Assembly: GCA_000328365.1 (NCBI GenBank)
Contig: KB295847.1
Span: 1-64,000 of the forward strand
DNA length: 64,000 nt
Direction: 5' to 3'
DNA from: Capitella teleta
Taxonomy: Eukaryota > Annelida > Polychaeta > Capitellidae
Positions within the stretch are counted from its first letter, which is position 1, and every line of letters begins with the position of its first letter. Shown in pieces: positions 1 through 28,882 of this stretch. The translations under genes were made by a program, and so were the position numbers. Under the pieces are notes generated by a model. That model had not been told where the DNA came from. It was given only the letters and a program-made list of their open reading frames with translations, and searched no databases.

Positions 1-1214
1 GCCGATTGCATGTTGACCACGCCATCAATTTCCTTGGCAGTAACTGGCTCGTTCTCATCGATGCATATTCAAAGTATCCATGCATCCACCCGACACAGTC
101 AATCACATCAAAGGCTACTATTGACCTGCTGGAGTCGGACTTTGCACACTTTGGATACCCTCACACTTTGGTGACGGACAATGCTACTTGTTTCATGTCA
201 GCAGAATTTCAGGAATGGTGCCGAGACAAGGGAATTACACATCTTACAGGTGCTCCCTACCATCCTGAATCAAATGGGGCAGCGGAAAGACTGGTGCAGA
301 CTTTCAAACAATGCATTAAGAAGTCAACGCACCCACCTAAGCAAGCACTGAATGAATTCCTCATGCAGTACCGCCGCACACCAAACAGCACTGGATATTC
401 ACCCAGTGAGCTGCTGAATTCAAGGCAGATTCGAACAAAAATCGACACTTTGTTGCCGATTCCTGCTTACATTGCTCAGGGTAAGCAGGCAAAAGAAGCT
501 ACTCGGTCTCAAACCCAAGAAGTGGCCTACGTCGTCACCAATTACAAAGTAGGCGACACAGTTTATGCACTCTACTTTGGACCACGATGAGACAAGGATC
601 CACGCTGGGTACCTGCAGTCGTCATTAAACGCAAGGGGACCCGAACGGTGAACGTGAGAGTCTGGCCTCGGGGTCCTACTTGGCGCAAACATGTGGATCA
701 ACTGCAACCACGATATCCATCCCCTGAGGACCTGGAATCGGGTGATGATGTCACGCCAGCAGATAAAGAGGACATCGGAGCAGAACTTTCAGCAACAGAT
801 TCTTTCAAAGCAGCAGCTTCTACTTTCATTCTTTCAACACCTTCACCTGAATTGCGACGTTCCGCACGCACTACAAAAGGAATACCACCACTTCGTTACT
901 CGCCTTAGAGACTCTGCTTCAAGGCTTGGTGGGGAGGTGTTAGATCCTGCTAGAATTATCTGGAACTGTCTAAAATCTCCTCGCTAAGAAAGCTAGTTGT
1001 TTTTATAATTTCTAATGGAACCTTCTTCTACTAGAACCTTCTTCTGCTGGAACCTTCTAGAAATGTTTCTATCTGGAATATATAAACGTGTGCAGCTGGT
1101 CCACAGCATTTTATTACCCTCTTCAATATTACCAATACCTCTCTGATGATTTATAAATAAATCATTTCTGTTATACGGTGGAAAATTTTCTATTGAGTTC
1201 TCCGGAATACAACA
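1..1214 (+). mobile_element. 3' part of a fossil Ty3/gypsy-like LTR retroelement
   Basis: The element is cut by the left edge of the window. The first ~420 bases encode the core of a retroelement integrase (residues such as VTDNATCF and PYHPESNGAAER are hallmarks of the DDE core), followed at about 540-720 by a GPY/F-like C-terminal module (PRWVPAVV, WRKHVDQL) and a charged tail ending near 908. A purine-rich tract (about 928-937) then precedes a sequence with LTR characters, listed separately. The 5' half is outside the window, so the two LTRs cannot be compared and age cannot be judged. The visible part looks broken (about one break), so I treat it as a fossil. The family assignment rests on the integrase type; no gag, protease or reverse transcriptase is visible. 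Confidence 0.85.
938..1214 (+). repeat. Probable 3' LTR of the fossil Ty3/gypsy-like element
   Basis: The sequence begins TGTTAG directly after a purine-rich tract and ends ACAACA, giving the TG...CA ends usual for LTRs. Inside are a TATA-like box (ATATATAAA near 1077) and an AATAAA signal (near 1155), in the order expected for an LTR promoter and poly(A) signal. No second copy is in the window to confirm the borders. Confidence 0.6.
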
Positions 1215-3415
1215 ATATATTTAAAGGGTAACCGACACATCAGGGAGTGAAATGCAGTTTTGGATTTCTTGTACCATGCATCAATAAATTAGTGGTTTTT
1301 AAATTGACAAGAGCCGATAATTTTAGTGCCATGCAGCAATTTTACAAGAAAGTGGAAACGTTTGCTTTTTGTCAAGGATCTTTAATGCAACTGAAAACTT
1401 TTTTGAGACTAAAAAATTTTGAGACTATGTAGAGAATATCTCATTATTTGAGAACATCAAAGAAAATATTAGGATCACAGCACAAAAGTATTTGTATTCT
1501 TAATTATTCCTCTTTGGAGCCCTCTTTTCCATGTTTCACAATTTATGTCTCAGAAAGCACACCATATATTATGAGAAAATAAGTACCACTAATGAAAATT
1601 TACCAGCCATGTACAGTCTTTGCCATTTGAAAATAGCACAGGAGCAGTTTATCGGTCGTGCAAACTTATGCAGGGATGCTATGGAGAGTGATTTTGAAGA
1701 CCGACTAAAAAAATTTTTTTCAGACACAGCAACTAGTTATTCAGAGATAATGGTGTTGACCACTCTTGTCTAACATATCTGTGAGTTTTAAGTCTACTAC
1801 TTGAGAAAAAATGAAGAAAATTGATAGTTTATACAAAAAATCTTTATTCATCCAACACAACACTAAGAGAAGAATGTATTTAGCTGCACAGAAGGCCCCT
1901 TGGGTTCAGTTTCCTTCTTCCTTTTATTCGTGTGTAACACGTTGGAAGTAACTCAAGTACATTGTATATATTATAGAAAAAGATTTACGGCCGGTGATCC
2001 AAGAAATTGTCGACTTGAAAAAAACGGAATGTATTTATGAATTATCAGAACACGCTAATATATAATCGATGAGCTCAATCAGATAACGGCCAGTTTGTTT
2101 CTACATTAATTGAGGCGACGCGACGCTAATTGTTTGCTCGCCTTCGAGCTAACTGTAAACACTCTCTCCCCCCTTCTCGGGAGTCAATGCGCTTTGGCGC
2201 GTTCCACCTTCTCTCTCACCGGAGGGGACATGCTGTCGTGCGCCCTTTCAATGATTTGCAGTATTACAGTTACGCTCGGTAGAATCAACACATCGCAAGC
2301 GATTTTCATTACTTGCTAAAGCCATCGCGAGCAGTCAATGGCTCGCAGGACTTTGATTTTGCGTGAGCAGTAGCGTGTACGAGCGATTGCTCGCGTCAAA
2401 TGGCAAGGACTGCATGTAAATAAGAAATAAGTTCGTGCAGCGGTTGCCCAGTACCAAGGAAAAGAGAGCAAGGAGTCATTTTTGAAATCAAAATCCATGC
2501 TGTCAATACAATTTGTATTATCTCACGTGACTTCGTAATCTGTCGAAGATTGTTTGATAAAGCCAATGGTCGCCGGGCTAAAATACTGGAATTGAAACTG
2601 TGATGTAACACGATCTAGGAAATTACTAGGATACTCTTGTAATTTTTTTCGGAACTCGACTCATGAAACACCAATCCATACCGTGTAGGATTCTCAGAGG
2701 CTCAATACAACGCTTCCGTGGCCCTTTAAGTTTTCATGTAATTATTGATTATAATTTGTTTATTCGTTTATTTATCACCATTCATTGAAAACAGCATACA
2801 TTTTTCGTTTCGTCAATTACACTTTTATTGAAAATCACCTTGGCAGCCATCTTTGATCCGGTGTAAGCGCATCTCACAAAGTACTTCCTGGCCAAACTGA
2901 TTGACCAGCCAAATATGATGCCTATCTGGGATATTTGTTCACTTTAGATATGGAGTACAAATTATTTGTGGACAAAGGGTGATCTCTGATGTCCGCCATT
3001 GCTTCTTGCCTGTGTGCATTGCCCCACTGAAGTGACCAACCTCAGTTCGTCGAATCGACTTGAGTGACATCCGCTGTCAGCGCTATTGCTTACTCCAATA
3101 CTTGTGGTCACAAACCTGTCAGAAGAGAAGCTGTGATGCACCGCGTCCTATTGTGGATATACCATCCATTTAATTAAAGTGCAACCTCTGTCCGTGATAT
3201 CGTTGCTGCACCAAAATCTTCGGCATAAGTGAAGTGAGTTCCCCTTCCAAGTTCCAGCCGACTTCCTCTACTCTAGTACTAGTAGTTACTAAGTTAGTAG
3301 TCAGTAGTCAGTATGATAGTGAGTATGAGTATATTCATAATCATGATAATGAGTATTCTCAATCTCTGGGCCCTAGTTCCTGTCAAAATTTCGACTTCAG
3401 TTTCACACCCGTGCT
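1215..3415. other. No gene recognised
   Basis: The stretch has only short chance-like reading frames without family resemblance. A slightly GC-richer patch lies at about 2110-2300. I see no convincing exon, RNA gene or repeat structure here. Confidence 0.5.
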
Positions 3416-3423
3416 CCTGGTAC

Positions 3424-4582
3424 CACAGGGAGTCTTACCAGTGGGCTCTGGATACCGATACTTGAAAGGCCTATGCAGCCTTCTTGACAGTATGTAATAA
3501 TATCAAGGAAAGTCACTTATTTCTCAGAATAACAATAACAAAGCCTTAGAAGCTACATTCCCCTCACGGGAGAGAGCTGAGGTTTCGGATCTGGCAAGAT
3601 TATGAATAAAAGAATGAAGCTATAGACACCAAAAATTCTGTGCGGCAGTGACTAATTACTAATTATTTGCACAAAAATGCTTTCATTTCCAAAACGACCA
3701 GCAACAGGGACGATGGCTGCCTCATTCGACCTTCACCTTAACAAGCCGCTCAGTGATTGATCAATAATAGTCTAGCTGAGAATTGTGATTAAAATTAATC
3801 AAAGCATCTATTCGATAGAAATCAGTTCAACAGTATGGTTTTATAAATTGTTCCATGCATATAACAGTATTCATATAATTTTATAGTTCAAAATACTTGT
3901 TATAAATTTTAGATAGATAACACAACATGTTGTGAGGTATATAGAACGATTCTAAACATATACACCAGAGGGCGCTGTCTGCTAATTCCCGTCAAGTCAA
4001 CTTAATTAAATGCAATGTGTCTTTCAACTCTAACTCCTTTTTCTAGCCTATTTCATACTCAATTTGACTCTCAGAATAGCTTTTATTGTTTGAGAGACAA
4101 TTACAGACAGGATGTTTCACTCTGAAGCGATTCTGTTCAATTAAGAATGTATCCTAAGCTCTACACTTTTGTCGCTACATTCCGGTTTTAAGGATTTGAT
4201 TTTGAGATTTAGCGATCTTGATTTTATTACAGTTCACTGCGGGCTTTAAATTTGCTCCGTTCCGACAAAATGGATGCATTGTACGGCATTTTGTACCCGT
4301 TGCTAGTTGTCTTGGAACTGATTGTATTTTTGGGCAATTAATTAGTAATTAGGAGTTGCCTGCCGTACGAGATTATTGGTGTCAATGGTTTCATTTACTG
4401 GTCATCTTGCCAGATTCGAAGTTTCGGCTCCCTCTTTTGAAGGGAAGATTGCTTTCAAGGCAAGCATCCTAAGATTGGTACGAATCAGTGATTTCCCTTG
4501 ATATTATATATATATAGACAGTAAGCATTCACTGCATTGAGTTTGGTCCGTATATGCTCGCTCACTGGTAAGACCCCCTGTA
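3424..4582 (+). mobile_element. Non-autonomous DNA transposon with long inverted ends, copy 1
   Basis: The ends are CACAGGGAGTCTTACCAGTG and, inverted, TACAGGGGGTCTTACCAGTG. The identical 8-mer CCTGGTAC lies immediately outside on both sides (3416-3423 and 4583-4590), a target-site duplication. The inverted similarity continues inward for about 300 bases on each side (for example the 'atctggcaagat' and 'gactaattactaatt' segments), enclosing a ~560-base core. No transposase frame is present. An 8-bp duplication suits the hAT superfamily (P and Merlin elements also make about 8 bp), but the termini do not match the usual hAT YARNG rule well, so the superfamily stays open. A second copy lies at 43310-44275 in the opposite orientation. 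Confidence 0.82.
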
Positions 4583-4590
4583 CCTGGTAC

Positions 4591-6488
4591 TGCTACTTCA
4601 GCACTATCCCTGTAGTGTCAATGTCACCGTTGATGTCACTAGCTTAGAATCTTAGACTGAATTAACCAAAGTTTTCAAACTATAATTTTTAGGGTTCTGA
4701 ACTTCTGATCCGAAATTGAACAAATGGGAAATGTGTAAAAGACATAACTTCATAAGTGAAGCCCATCTGAGGAACTCTGTCTCTCAGCTCTATAGTGTGC
4801 TCTTTACATTTTAAATTATTGCACTGGATAGCTGTGACCCTGTGTACATCAGCTACCCACTTTGGACTAAGGGATTACAATGGAGTTCAAGGAAGATTCA
4901 CACTCGCCAGTGCAATTAAGATATGGGCTGGTTTGCTCCAATCGATTCGCTAAATTTCTCTCGGTGTCGCTTTGAATCAAGTTAATCTGCATTTGTCAAT
5001 TATTAGCATACTTGGCAAGCACTAATTATTTGACTGGAGTATCATTCTGTGAGGTACCAGATATATTTCTGGTCGTTTGACCAATCAGACCAAAACTATG
5101 AATATGATGCAGGTCATTATTTTTATCTTAACATCCTGTGATTCGTTATTGTTAGGATATCGGAGCCAAATTACTACCGAGTTGTATTCATGTGATGCCA
5201 CATCAAATGCCTGCATGTTCTGCTGCACATGCTGTTGATCTGATATAATTCTTCTTGTCGCATTGCATCTTTTGCGTCGTGGCTTGTAAAACTGTCGTAC
5301 ATAGTCCAAGAGGCCTTGTTGACCTCATTATTTTTGTTTGGCTGTAGTGATACCTTCTTTGTGGATTGTTCTTCAGGAAGCTCTCTGAGATAAGCAAATT
5401 ATCTTCATTTCTAATTTATGGACTAATTGGCTTGCTTTAGATACCCTTATCTAACTCTCACCAGGAATTATATAATATTGCATAATAATGGTAACTTGTG
5501 TATTCGTATCATGTGGTTGTGTCATGTAGCTAAGGGGGGAAACCTCACATTAAAGCTAAAACGTGTTGATAAAGAGTTTCTCAGCACTGTTATTGGTAAT
5601 AATATGTCCACTTTCATATTGCTATAGAAAGGAAAAGTTTGGGAAAAAGCTCTTTTTCACAAAGTTTTCAGATTCACTTTTCTCAGTCACTCAATGGTTA
5701 TTGAACATAGATTGGAATTAGGAAGGTTGAAATACCATGTTCCATCCATACCTCAAGTGATGTTTGGTACTGAAGATTGTTCTTGATCATTTCGATTAGC
5801 TGTAATCTGCTAATTTACAAGATAAATTTGTCTTGTTATCTCTTTGGCCTCTGCCCCATGAGGGCTCCAATTCTGGGTTTTCTGCTCTTGCACTTCATTA
5901 AGTTTGAAATCATTTAAATAACGCCTTCAATGTTGAGCTACAATTGTCTTTACCTGCCCCCGAAGGGTTGCCACCTTGCAACTACAGTGAAACCTGTCTA
6001 TAACGACCACTCTGGGGACCGATTTCAAACGGTCGCTTAAGACAAGTGGTCGCTGAATACAGGGTGCATCTTGAGCCAGCTCATAACCGTGCGTTATGAT
6101 AATGAACTATTGAAAATAGTCATAACGCTTCCACATACACGTATACTAACTAGTACATATGCATCTGCATGTACAAATGTATTGGGCCTACGCATAAAAC
6201 GAAGTAATGCACTATGCCGGAATGTACAGAATTGTACACTATTGTACAGGGTATCTCAATGATAGAACGAGTCCATAGTTGCCTGCTTTCAAAATGCTCA
6301 GGCCATCTGTGTGTCAAAATTGTGTCAAAATTTCTCGTGAATCAATTAAGCATACTAGTAATGCAGACAATGCCAATTACTATACTCAACTGGAGATTGC
6401 AATTATATTTTTACATGAATCGTCAGTGACTTTGAAGTTTGAACGTGCAGTGTTGTGGTATTCTTCCTAACAAATATGTCTCCTTTTG
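4591..6488. other. No gene recognised; may hold MRCK 5' non-coding exon(s)
   Basis: Only short frames are seen. The MRCK coding exon begins just after a good acceptor (TTTTGCAG, about 6490), so at least one upstream non-coding exon is implied somewhere in this stretch or further left; I could not place it. Confidence 0.4.
5984..6063 (+). repeat. Pogo/Tigger-like transposon end, fragment
   Basis: The string ACAGTGAAACCTGTCTATAA followed by CGACCACTC resembles the terminal inverted repeats of pogo/Tigger-type Tc1-mariner elements. A matching opposite end was not found nearby, so only a fragment or a very short derivative is claimed. Confidence 0.35.
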
Positions 6489-6528
6489 CAGATCACTGGC
6501 TCTGCGTACTTAGAGCCATTCAAGCAGC

Positions 6529-23316
<16,788 letters not shown>

Positions 23317-24360
23317 ACGTCACTCCTGAAATCGACGTGCCATACAAGGATTTTTACGAGTTTTTATATATATTTTTTTTATTCTGTGATACAATTGACC
23401 TCTCTCTCCCCTCCCTGTTCCTCCTCTTCTTGCTCCCAAAAACGAGTGCAATTTTTTTGTCTTTGATTTTTGCTTAGGTAATTTTTGTTTTAATTAATTT
23501 GCGGGAGAAAATACAGACATCGAAAATTACGTCCTGCTGAAGAATTATTTTTTTTTTTTGCTCCCTATGTCTTATGTTTTTTAATTTTGTTTGTACTTAG
23601 CAAAATTAATAGGATTTACATTTGATTTATTATGAACTATCTAATTAATACTCTCGGGTCTGCATGGTTGCGAGCCCATCCTCTGAAATTTGTTTTTCGT
23701 CGAGTGATTTTTGTTTTTGTTTTCTTTCTGTTGTACGCGTCACAAATTATTGAAAAATTGTTCTAAAAAGTTGCTTCTGAGATCAAAAGGTTGAAATTCT
23801 GGTCTTCCCTTTGTTGTGTACTTAAGACAATATTTCTGTGTAGTAAATATTGATTATAATCAAAATATATGTTGACACTGCATACTAAATTTTGCTTGAC
23901 TGGTTTGTGTGTTTAACAGGATGATATCTCTGTATGCAAAACAATTTTTTTGTACCTGTTTGAAAACTATAAAAAAAATGAGTAAAATTAAACTCCTAGC
24001 TTTCTATTATAGCAATTTTTTTGCATTCGTGTAGCATTTATAGACTGGAGAATATTGTCTTTATTTTTTAAGAAAGAAATCTGGAAAAAAAAAAAAGATT
24101 GTCCCTTATACCTCTAACTCTGCATTTCTCAAACAAATTCTCGTTCATGAATCTGTATAATTTAATTTAATTAAATCTTATCTTTTTTATACACTAAAAG
24201 TCCTTTAATAATTTTCTCGAGATGTGTATATTTCTTCTTTCATCATTATTTCTTTTTTTTATTTCTTTCTCTTTGGTTGTGCTTAATGTTTATTTCAAAG
24301 CATGCTGCTAACTTCTGTGCAAGAGAATATGGAATAAAATTGACTCAATCATATTACCCT
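23317..24360 (+). other. MRCK 3' untranslated region with poly(A) signal
   Basis: AT-rich, no coding frame. AATAAA at 24333-24338 is a likely cleavage signal, which would give a 3' UTR of about 1 kb ending some 200 bases before the converging 3' end of CINP. Confidence 0.55.
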
Positions 24361-24630
24361 TGTTATTTCATAAAGACTCCTTAAGATTTGTGTATTTTGT
24401 AGATAGCATTTCCAAGATTAATTTTAGCAGGAAACCTGGGAATTATATTATCTTTGTAAATATACCTTAGCCAAATTTACTTCAAAGGTTTCGCAAGATT
24501 CATTCTGACTCAGTAATAAACAGAACTAAATGAGTTTACGGTAACTCAAATCGAGGGATTCTCAAGTATACACAAAATAGTTTATTAAGCCAAAAATATG
24601 AAGATGTATTGCACGAAGGGACGGTCGCTG

Positions 24631-25369
24631 CTACCTGTGCCCTGTTTCTGTTAGCATGCTTTCCAAAAGTAGGGTCTCCTTGTCCGTGATGTATGCCTGA
24701 TGAATCCACGTGGCTGAGTAGAAGACAAGGATTTCTCTGCTGGGAGAATGAGCGACATGCTCAACGATGGCTTTCTTCACAGCCAGCTCCTTCTGGTATG
24801 ATTTCAACAACTCTTCAGACGTCTCACCTGCATAATATATTCAAGTATTCCGGGCGATATTTCGGGTAATACTGACCAAACAAGTTGATTGACCACGTTT
24901 GGAAGAGTGGTTCCTCACAGAACGATTGGTTCTCTTGGTGCCATTCCAGGTTAGCGATACCCTTCATGGCGCTGGTGCATTTGACCATTTTATCAACAAC
25001 TGAAGCCTTAAAATGAATATACAGATATTTGGGGTATGCAATGGTACTGATTATCCACCAGGCTTTGGTAAATGTCTGTGAGATCATCACATAATTTTTG
25101 AAGTCCTTCTGGCCAGGTAGTAGCATCTGTTTCTTCATTCTTGCTTTCGCTACGAAGAAAATGTAGTAGGTTTTAAATGAGCATTTGAGGTTAACATACC
25201 TGGATGTGATTTTACGATTTGAAATTTCTGTTATGATTCGCATTCCTCGGCTGTTGAGCTGATTCCACTTGAGGATGGCATTGTGCCAATCAGCACACGT
25301 ATCCTTCACCTTCCTCGCAGACCCAGTCAGCTGCCCAGTAAGAGGACTGCGACCTGGACTGACTGACAA
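24631..25369 (-). CDS. CINP: CDK2-interacting protein homologue (CINP), N-terminus unresolved
   Basis: In vertebrates CINP binds CDK2/cyclin and CDC7 and works with ATR-ATRIP in the replication checkpoint. Four exons on the minus strand (high to low): 25369-25200, 25149-25059, 25006-24877 and 24827-24631 (TAG). The translated parts match the family throughout: SARKVKDTCADWHNAILKW near the start, LQKLCDDLTDIYQSL in the middle, KGIANLEW then LFQTWS, and an end LLLESMLTETGHR close to the vertebrate LHLESMLLETGHRAL. About 196 residues are seen against ~212 in human. No ATG lies in frame before SPGRSP; a CAG near 25365 may be an acceptor with the first few residues on an upstream exon I could not place. 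AATAAA on the minus strand at 24586-24581 is the probable poly(A) signal. The gene converges on MRCK. Confidence 0.9.
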
Positions 25370-25626
25370 GTAACAAGAACTTAATCAAGGGGCGCAGACA
25401 ACGGGAGTTGGAGCCCCACAACCGAGAATTCTGATGGATATAAATTATAACGTGAGCAGTGAAATTATGATTCACGGTGTGAGCAGGGACAGAGCTACCA
25501 TTGCTATGGTGACCAGAGGTTGGGTAGTACGTAGTCTCGTTTCAAAGACTCCTATTGCTATACCCCCCTCCCCCTTCAGATGGCTACACTATCATGACTA
25601 TGGAGTTAATTGGCGTGGGTAGTCAC

Positions 25627-25745
25627 TAGGGATGGGCTCAATATGACCAATATCGATATGGCTCGATACTTTTGACTGGCAAGCAATATCGATTATTTTC
25701 TTCAACATCGCGAGCGAACGTTGTATCCGATATCGATCTTTTTCT
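25627..25745 (+). repeat. hAT-like transposon end, fragment
   Basis: TAGGGATGGGC followed by several 'atatcgat' blocks (CAATATCGATATGG, TCCGATATCGATC) resembles the ends of many hAT non-autonomous elements. The partner end and a target duplication were not found, so this is tentative. Confidence 0.35.
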
Positions 25746-25819
25746 CAGCTGCATATTATAAATAAACCTAATAAATTCAATAGGTTGGTTAAATATATAT
25801 TGCCAATTGTGCTACAAGC

Positions 25820-26224
25820 TTGCAACTCATTACTTGGAACGACAGAAGTGTTGACCCAATTGGTACATTTTACGGGTCCAGCCTATGGAACCCGCATGAT
25901 GCAGCGTCATACTTTTGTGCGTGGAGAAAATGCCTGAGAAGATTGCTTCACCTCCCACATACCACTAATTGCCACCTGCTGCCCCCTCTTGTGCATGCCT
26001 TTTACCCTGATTACCAGATTCACCGGAGGTTAATGCATTTTATTTATGCATGCTCCTCTTTAGAGAATGCTATTGTCCAGCGTTGTTTTAAAGAAATCAT
26101 CCTTGGCAGCAGGTCTGCAGTGAGTGACTCGTTAACGATCATGTGTGCCAAGTATAGAGAGAACCTGCCCACCTCTCTCAAGAAGCCAATTGCTGAGCCT
26201 AATCAAACAGCAACAGCTTTGTAA
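25820..26224 (+). mobile_element. LINE reverse-transcriptase ORF, C-terminal tail (truncated)
   Basis: A 134-codon frame contains FCAWRKCLRRLLHLPHTTNC followed by HLLPPL, the cysteine/tryptophan-rich tail found after the reverse transcriptase of L2/CR1-like LINEs (established type; exact clade not determined). The endonuclease and polymerase parts are absent, so it is a 5'-truncated copy, as usual for LINE insertions. The first ATG has no meaning as a start. Confidence 0.75.
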
Positions 26225-27890
26225 AGAGACTGGGGATGTAATGTTATCGAGCATCTTGCCACATATTAACATTTTAACTTGGCAACTCGTTTATCGTCAT
26301 TCAATTTTGATATACATCTAAATATTATATGTTTATTTCTATTTTTCATTATTAATGTGAGCAGCATTTTATGCCAAATATTGCTAAGCAGCTAAAGTGA
26401 GTCTGTGTGTCCCTTGTAAGCTGTTGACCCCTGTGCATGCATTGGGGGCTACCAGGTCACAGGTGCTGTCCTCGTTCATGCACAGGATCTGTCAACACTT
26501 AGGCCTCACAGACTGGTGACTGCTGCAATGGGATAAAATTTAATGCTTTGAATTATGTTGCTATTTGGTGTTGTGAGTTTTTAGCCCAGGAGTAGCACAG
26601 ATACATCGGGCGAGGTCCATGGGACCCCTGGGTCTCGCTGTAGTATCATAAGTATGTCAGCTAGCCCAGGGGGAGGATCCCGCCATAGGTTTTCTCACAT
26701 GCTTAACTAAGTTAACGCCCAGCAATAGATTTTAGTTGTTATATAATTTTTTCTTTCTATGTGAGTATGTCATATTGCATGTATTGTACTATTTGTATAA
26801 TTATAAACTATTATGCGAAATAATTATATTATCGCCCATTAGGCTCACCTGCAACGCGGCTGTGGTGCGGTGAAAGCAGAATCGAACAATCTCTGTCTTC
26901 TTTAGATGATTTTTGTGGCGTTTTCTTACTCATGCTTACTATATGATACGCGATGAATAGGTATGAGAGGGAAATAAAGATAACCGTTTCACATTTTGAG
27001 CAGCCTGTAAGTGCGTTTTGATGACAATTCCACGTTATGACTTTACCAACTAAAAATTATCAATGAGTACTTTCAACTTTGATTATTCAACAAACAACTT
27101 CAGAAATACAGAAACATGAGTATGTGTGCTTTATTATCATAAGTGGTGTATGGTTGCGCTTTGTGTCTTTTGTGTACAAAATTAGATGACTGTGTGTACA
27201 TGATTTGCCAAAAAGCACTTGAGATGCGTCATACGCGTGGCCATATCAAGCTTCATGCTGTGAAGTGTGATACTGATAGTATGATGATAGTGATACTTAT
27301 CATACTACTTTACTAGTCACGCTCGGTCTCACTAAACACCTCAAATCCCCAAATCCTTTGCTGTGCCTCAAACGACATTGGTATCAAGTTCAAGGTCAAT
27401 ACTGCGAAAGACTGTGTTGTGAGACTCTGTCGGTTTCTATTTTATAATTCCTCATAATCATAATGACATATAGGCCGACACGATGCTGAAATAACCGCTT
27501 CTAATGAGATAAAATATGACACGCAATCTTGTCACCCACTCAACTTTGCCTAACTTTACACATTAGTATAATAATAATATTCTACAACCATCATTACTTT
27601 TAGATTTACATTCAATAGAAAAATACAAAAAATCTATTCATAGTATCTTAATTGCTAAATACGTATAATGTTTTCTTCTTTTTTCCATTGTGTATATATT
27701 TCTTTATCTTTTTTATGTTTGACTCAATATTCTCATTTTCACATTTCTTTTATATGTATGTTCTTTTGATGTAGCACAAAAGCGATTTTGCTTCAGTCAC
27801 TACATTATTATTGCACTTTGGTTTGTGAATGAATAAAATTATTATCATTATTATCATGATTATTATTATTTTTATTATTATAAAAAAAAG
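26225..27890 (+). repeat. Probable LINE 3' flank/UTR ending in an (ATT)n tail
   Basis: No gene is visible between the LINE frame and 27890. The end (27827-27885) reads GAATGAATAAAATTATTATC followed by ATTATTATT repeats, typical of the 3' tails of several LINE clades. A segment at 26590-26670 (AGCACAGATACATCGGGCGA and onward) recurs at 28363-28420, so part of this stretch is a dispersed repeat. Whether one element covers the whole interval is not certain. Confidence 0.45.
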
Positions 27891-28186
27891 AATGTGGAAG
27901 CAATGATCAGCAATCATTACATTCTTATTATCATTACGTGACAGGCTCGGAAACCGGTAAATCGTATTTTTTAGAGTTATAGAGACATGTGATAGCCTTC
28001 TATGTTGGTTTCAAGCAAGATCAGGCTATACTGTAACATATTATTAAAAAAACAAACTTTAGTCATATGGACAACCAGTGTGTATTCATTGTTTTTCGGG
28101 TGTGAGAGATCGGCAGTCATTGAGTTGTTTGAGGCACAACAACGTCGTTTGAGGCAAAACACTCGTTTGCAGTGTTTAGTGAGACC
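27325..28186. repeat. Inverted repeat pair around the LINE tail
   Basis: GGTCTCACTAAACAC ... TGCCTCAAACGAC at 27325-27380 reappears inverted at 28139-28186. The arms are about 50 bases, imperfect, and about 760 bases apart. They could be ends of a larger inverted-repeat element or two opposed copies of one repeat. Confidence 0.5.
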
Positions 28187-28362
28187 CGTCATGCTCAGTG
28201 ATGCTGAGACACTCACTCACTGACTCAGTCACTGCAGCGACCGCTGCCAGTCAGCACTCAGTCACACTGACAGTGCGACAGTGCTGAGTGCAGTTTTGAG
28301 TGAAGACACAACAGTAGCTGTCATTGCAGCATAGTTCCTACAATACAGGGTATACGTACAGG

Positions 28363-28420
28363 TAGCACAGATAAATCGGGTGAGGTCTCTGTCTCTGTCT
28401 GTAGTATGTCAGCTAGTGTA
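28363..28420 (+). repeat. Second copy of a dispersed repeat (cf. 26590-26670)
   Basis: Shares AGCACAGATAAATCGGGTGA, GGTCTC-type and GTATGTCAGCTAG segments with 26590-26670, in the same order and orientation but with a shorter middle. Confidence 0.5.
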
Positions 28421-28429
28421 CAGGCTCCA

Positions 28430-28735
28430 TTGGGAATCATTGGTCGGGTGGAGTGTCAGACTCTAACCACAGTGAAGCTCCGAAGCTTGGGTTTCAATTC
28501 CCGACTAGGAAGTGTCTGGGTGAATTTTTCATCCTAACAGACTTGTTCAAGTCAGAATTTAAATTAAACATTCATTAGTTCACTTGGTGAAGCATTAAAT
28601 TTACAGGCTTCTTTGGCCTAAGACCCTCATGGGATGCCAGCCATGTTGAACTAATGCCTTTCGGCCTCGCATTCTACTTTTAAGATATAACTCATCCTGG
28701 ATCCAAATGTATTATTAATATAGTAAAAAATAGTA
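28430..28735 (+). repeat. Probable tRNA-derived SINE
   Basis: TGGTCGGGTGGAGTGTCAGA (about 28441) resembles a pol III A box and GGGTTTCAATTCCC (about 28488) a B box, about 45 bases apart as in tRNA genes. The cloverleaf is not intact, and a non-tRNA body follows to an A-rich end near 28735, as expected for a SINE rather than a functional tRNA. Confidence 0.45.
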
Positions 28736-28882
28736 GTATTGGAAATAATGGAATGGTATCAGTACTTGAGGCCAGACTGTGTGTGGCTGGTGCTTGCCCT
28801 GAGGGATTGGTGCTCATGAGGCATAATTATTAAACTCAATTGTAACATATGACAGAGCATTGTTTATTTATTATTTTGTTAG

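Noticed and set aside
25200-25369. One continuous 181-codon protein on the minus strand at 24824-25369
   Set aside because: The continuous frame includes introns; splicing at 25200, 25149, 25059, 25006 and 24877 gives a far better match to CINP.
28403-28420. ATGTCAGCTA before GTGTAC as TSNAX exon 1
   Set aside because: The phase would fit, but the same words occur in the dispersed repeat at 26650, so this is repeat sequence.
28441-28502. A functional tRNA gene
   Set aside because: A and B boxes are recognisable but arms do not pair into a cloverleaf; a SINE head is more likely.
28849-28882. ATG at 28849 as the start of TSNAX
   Set aside because: It would add MTEHCLFIILL, unlike TRAX, and a good acceptor (TTGTTAG) lies between it and the conserved part.
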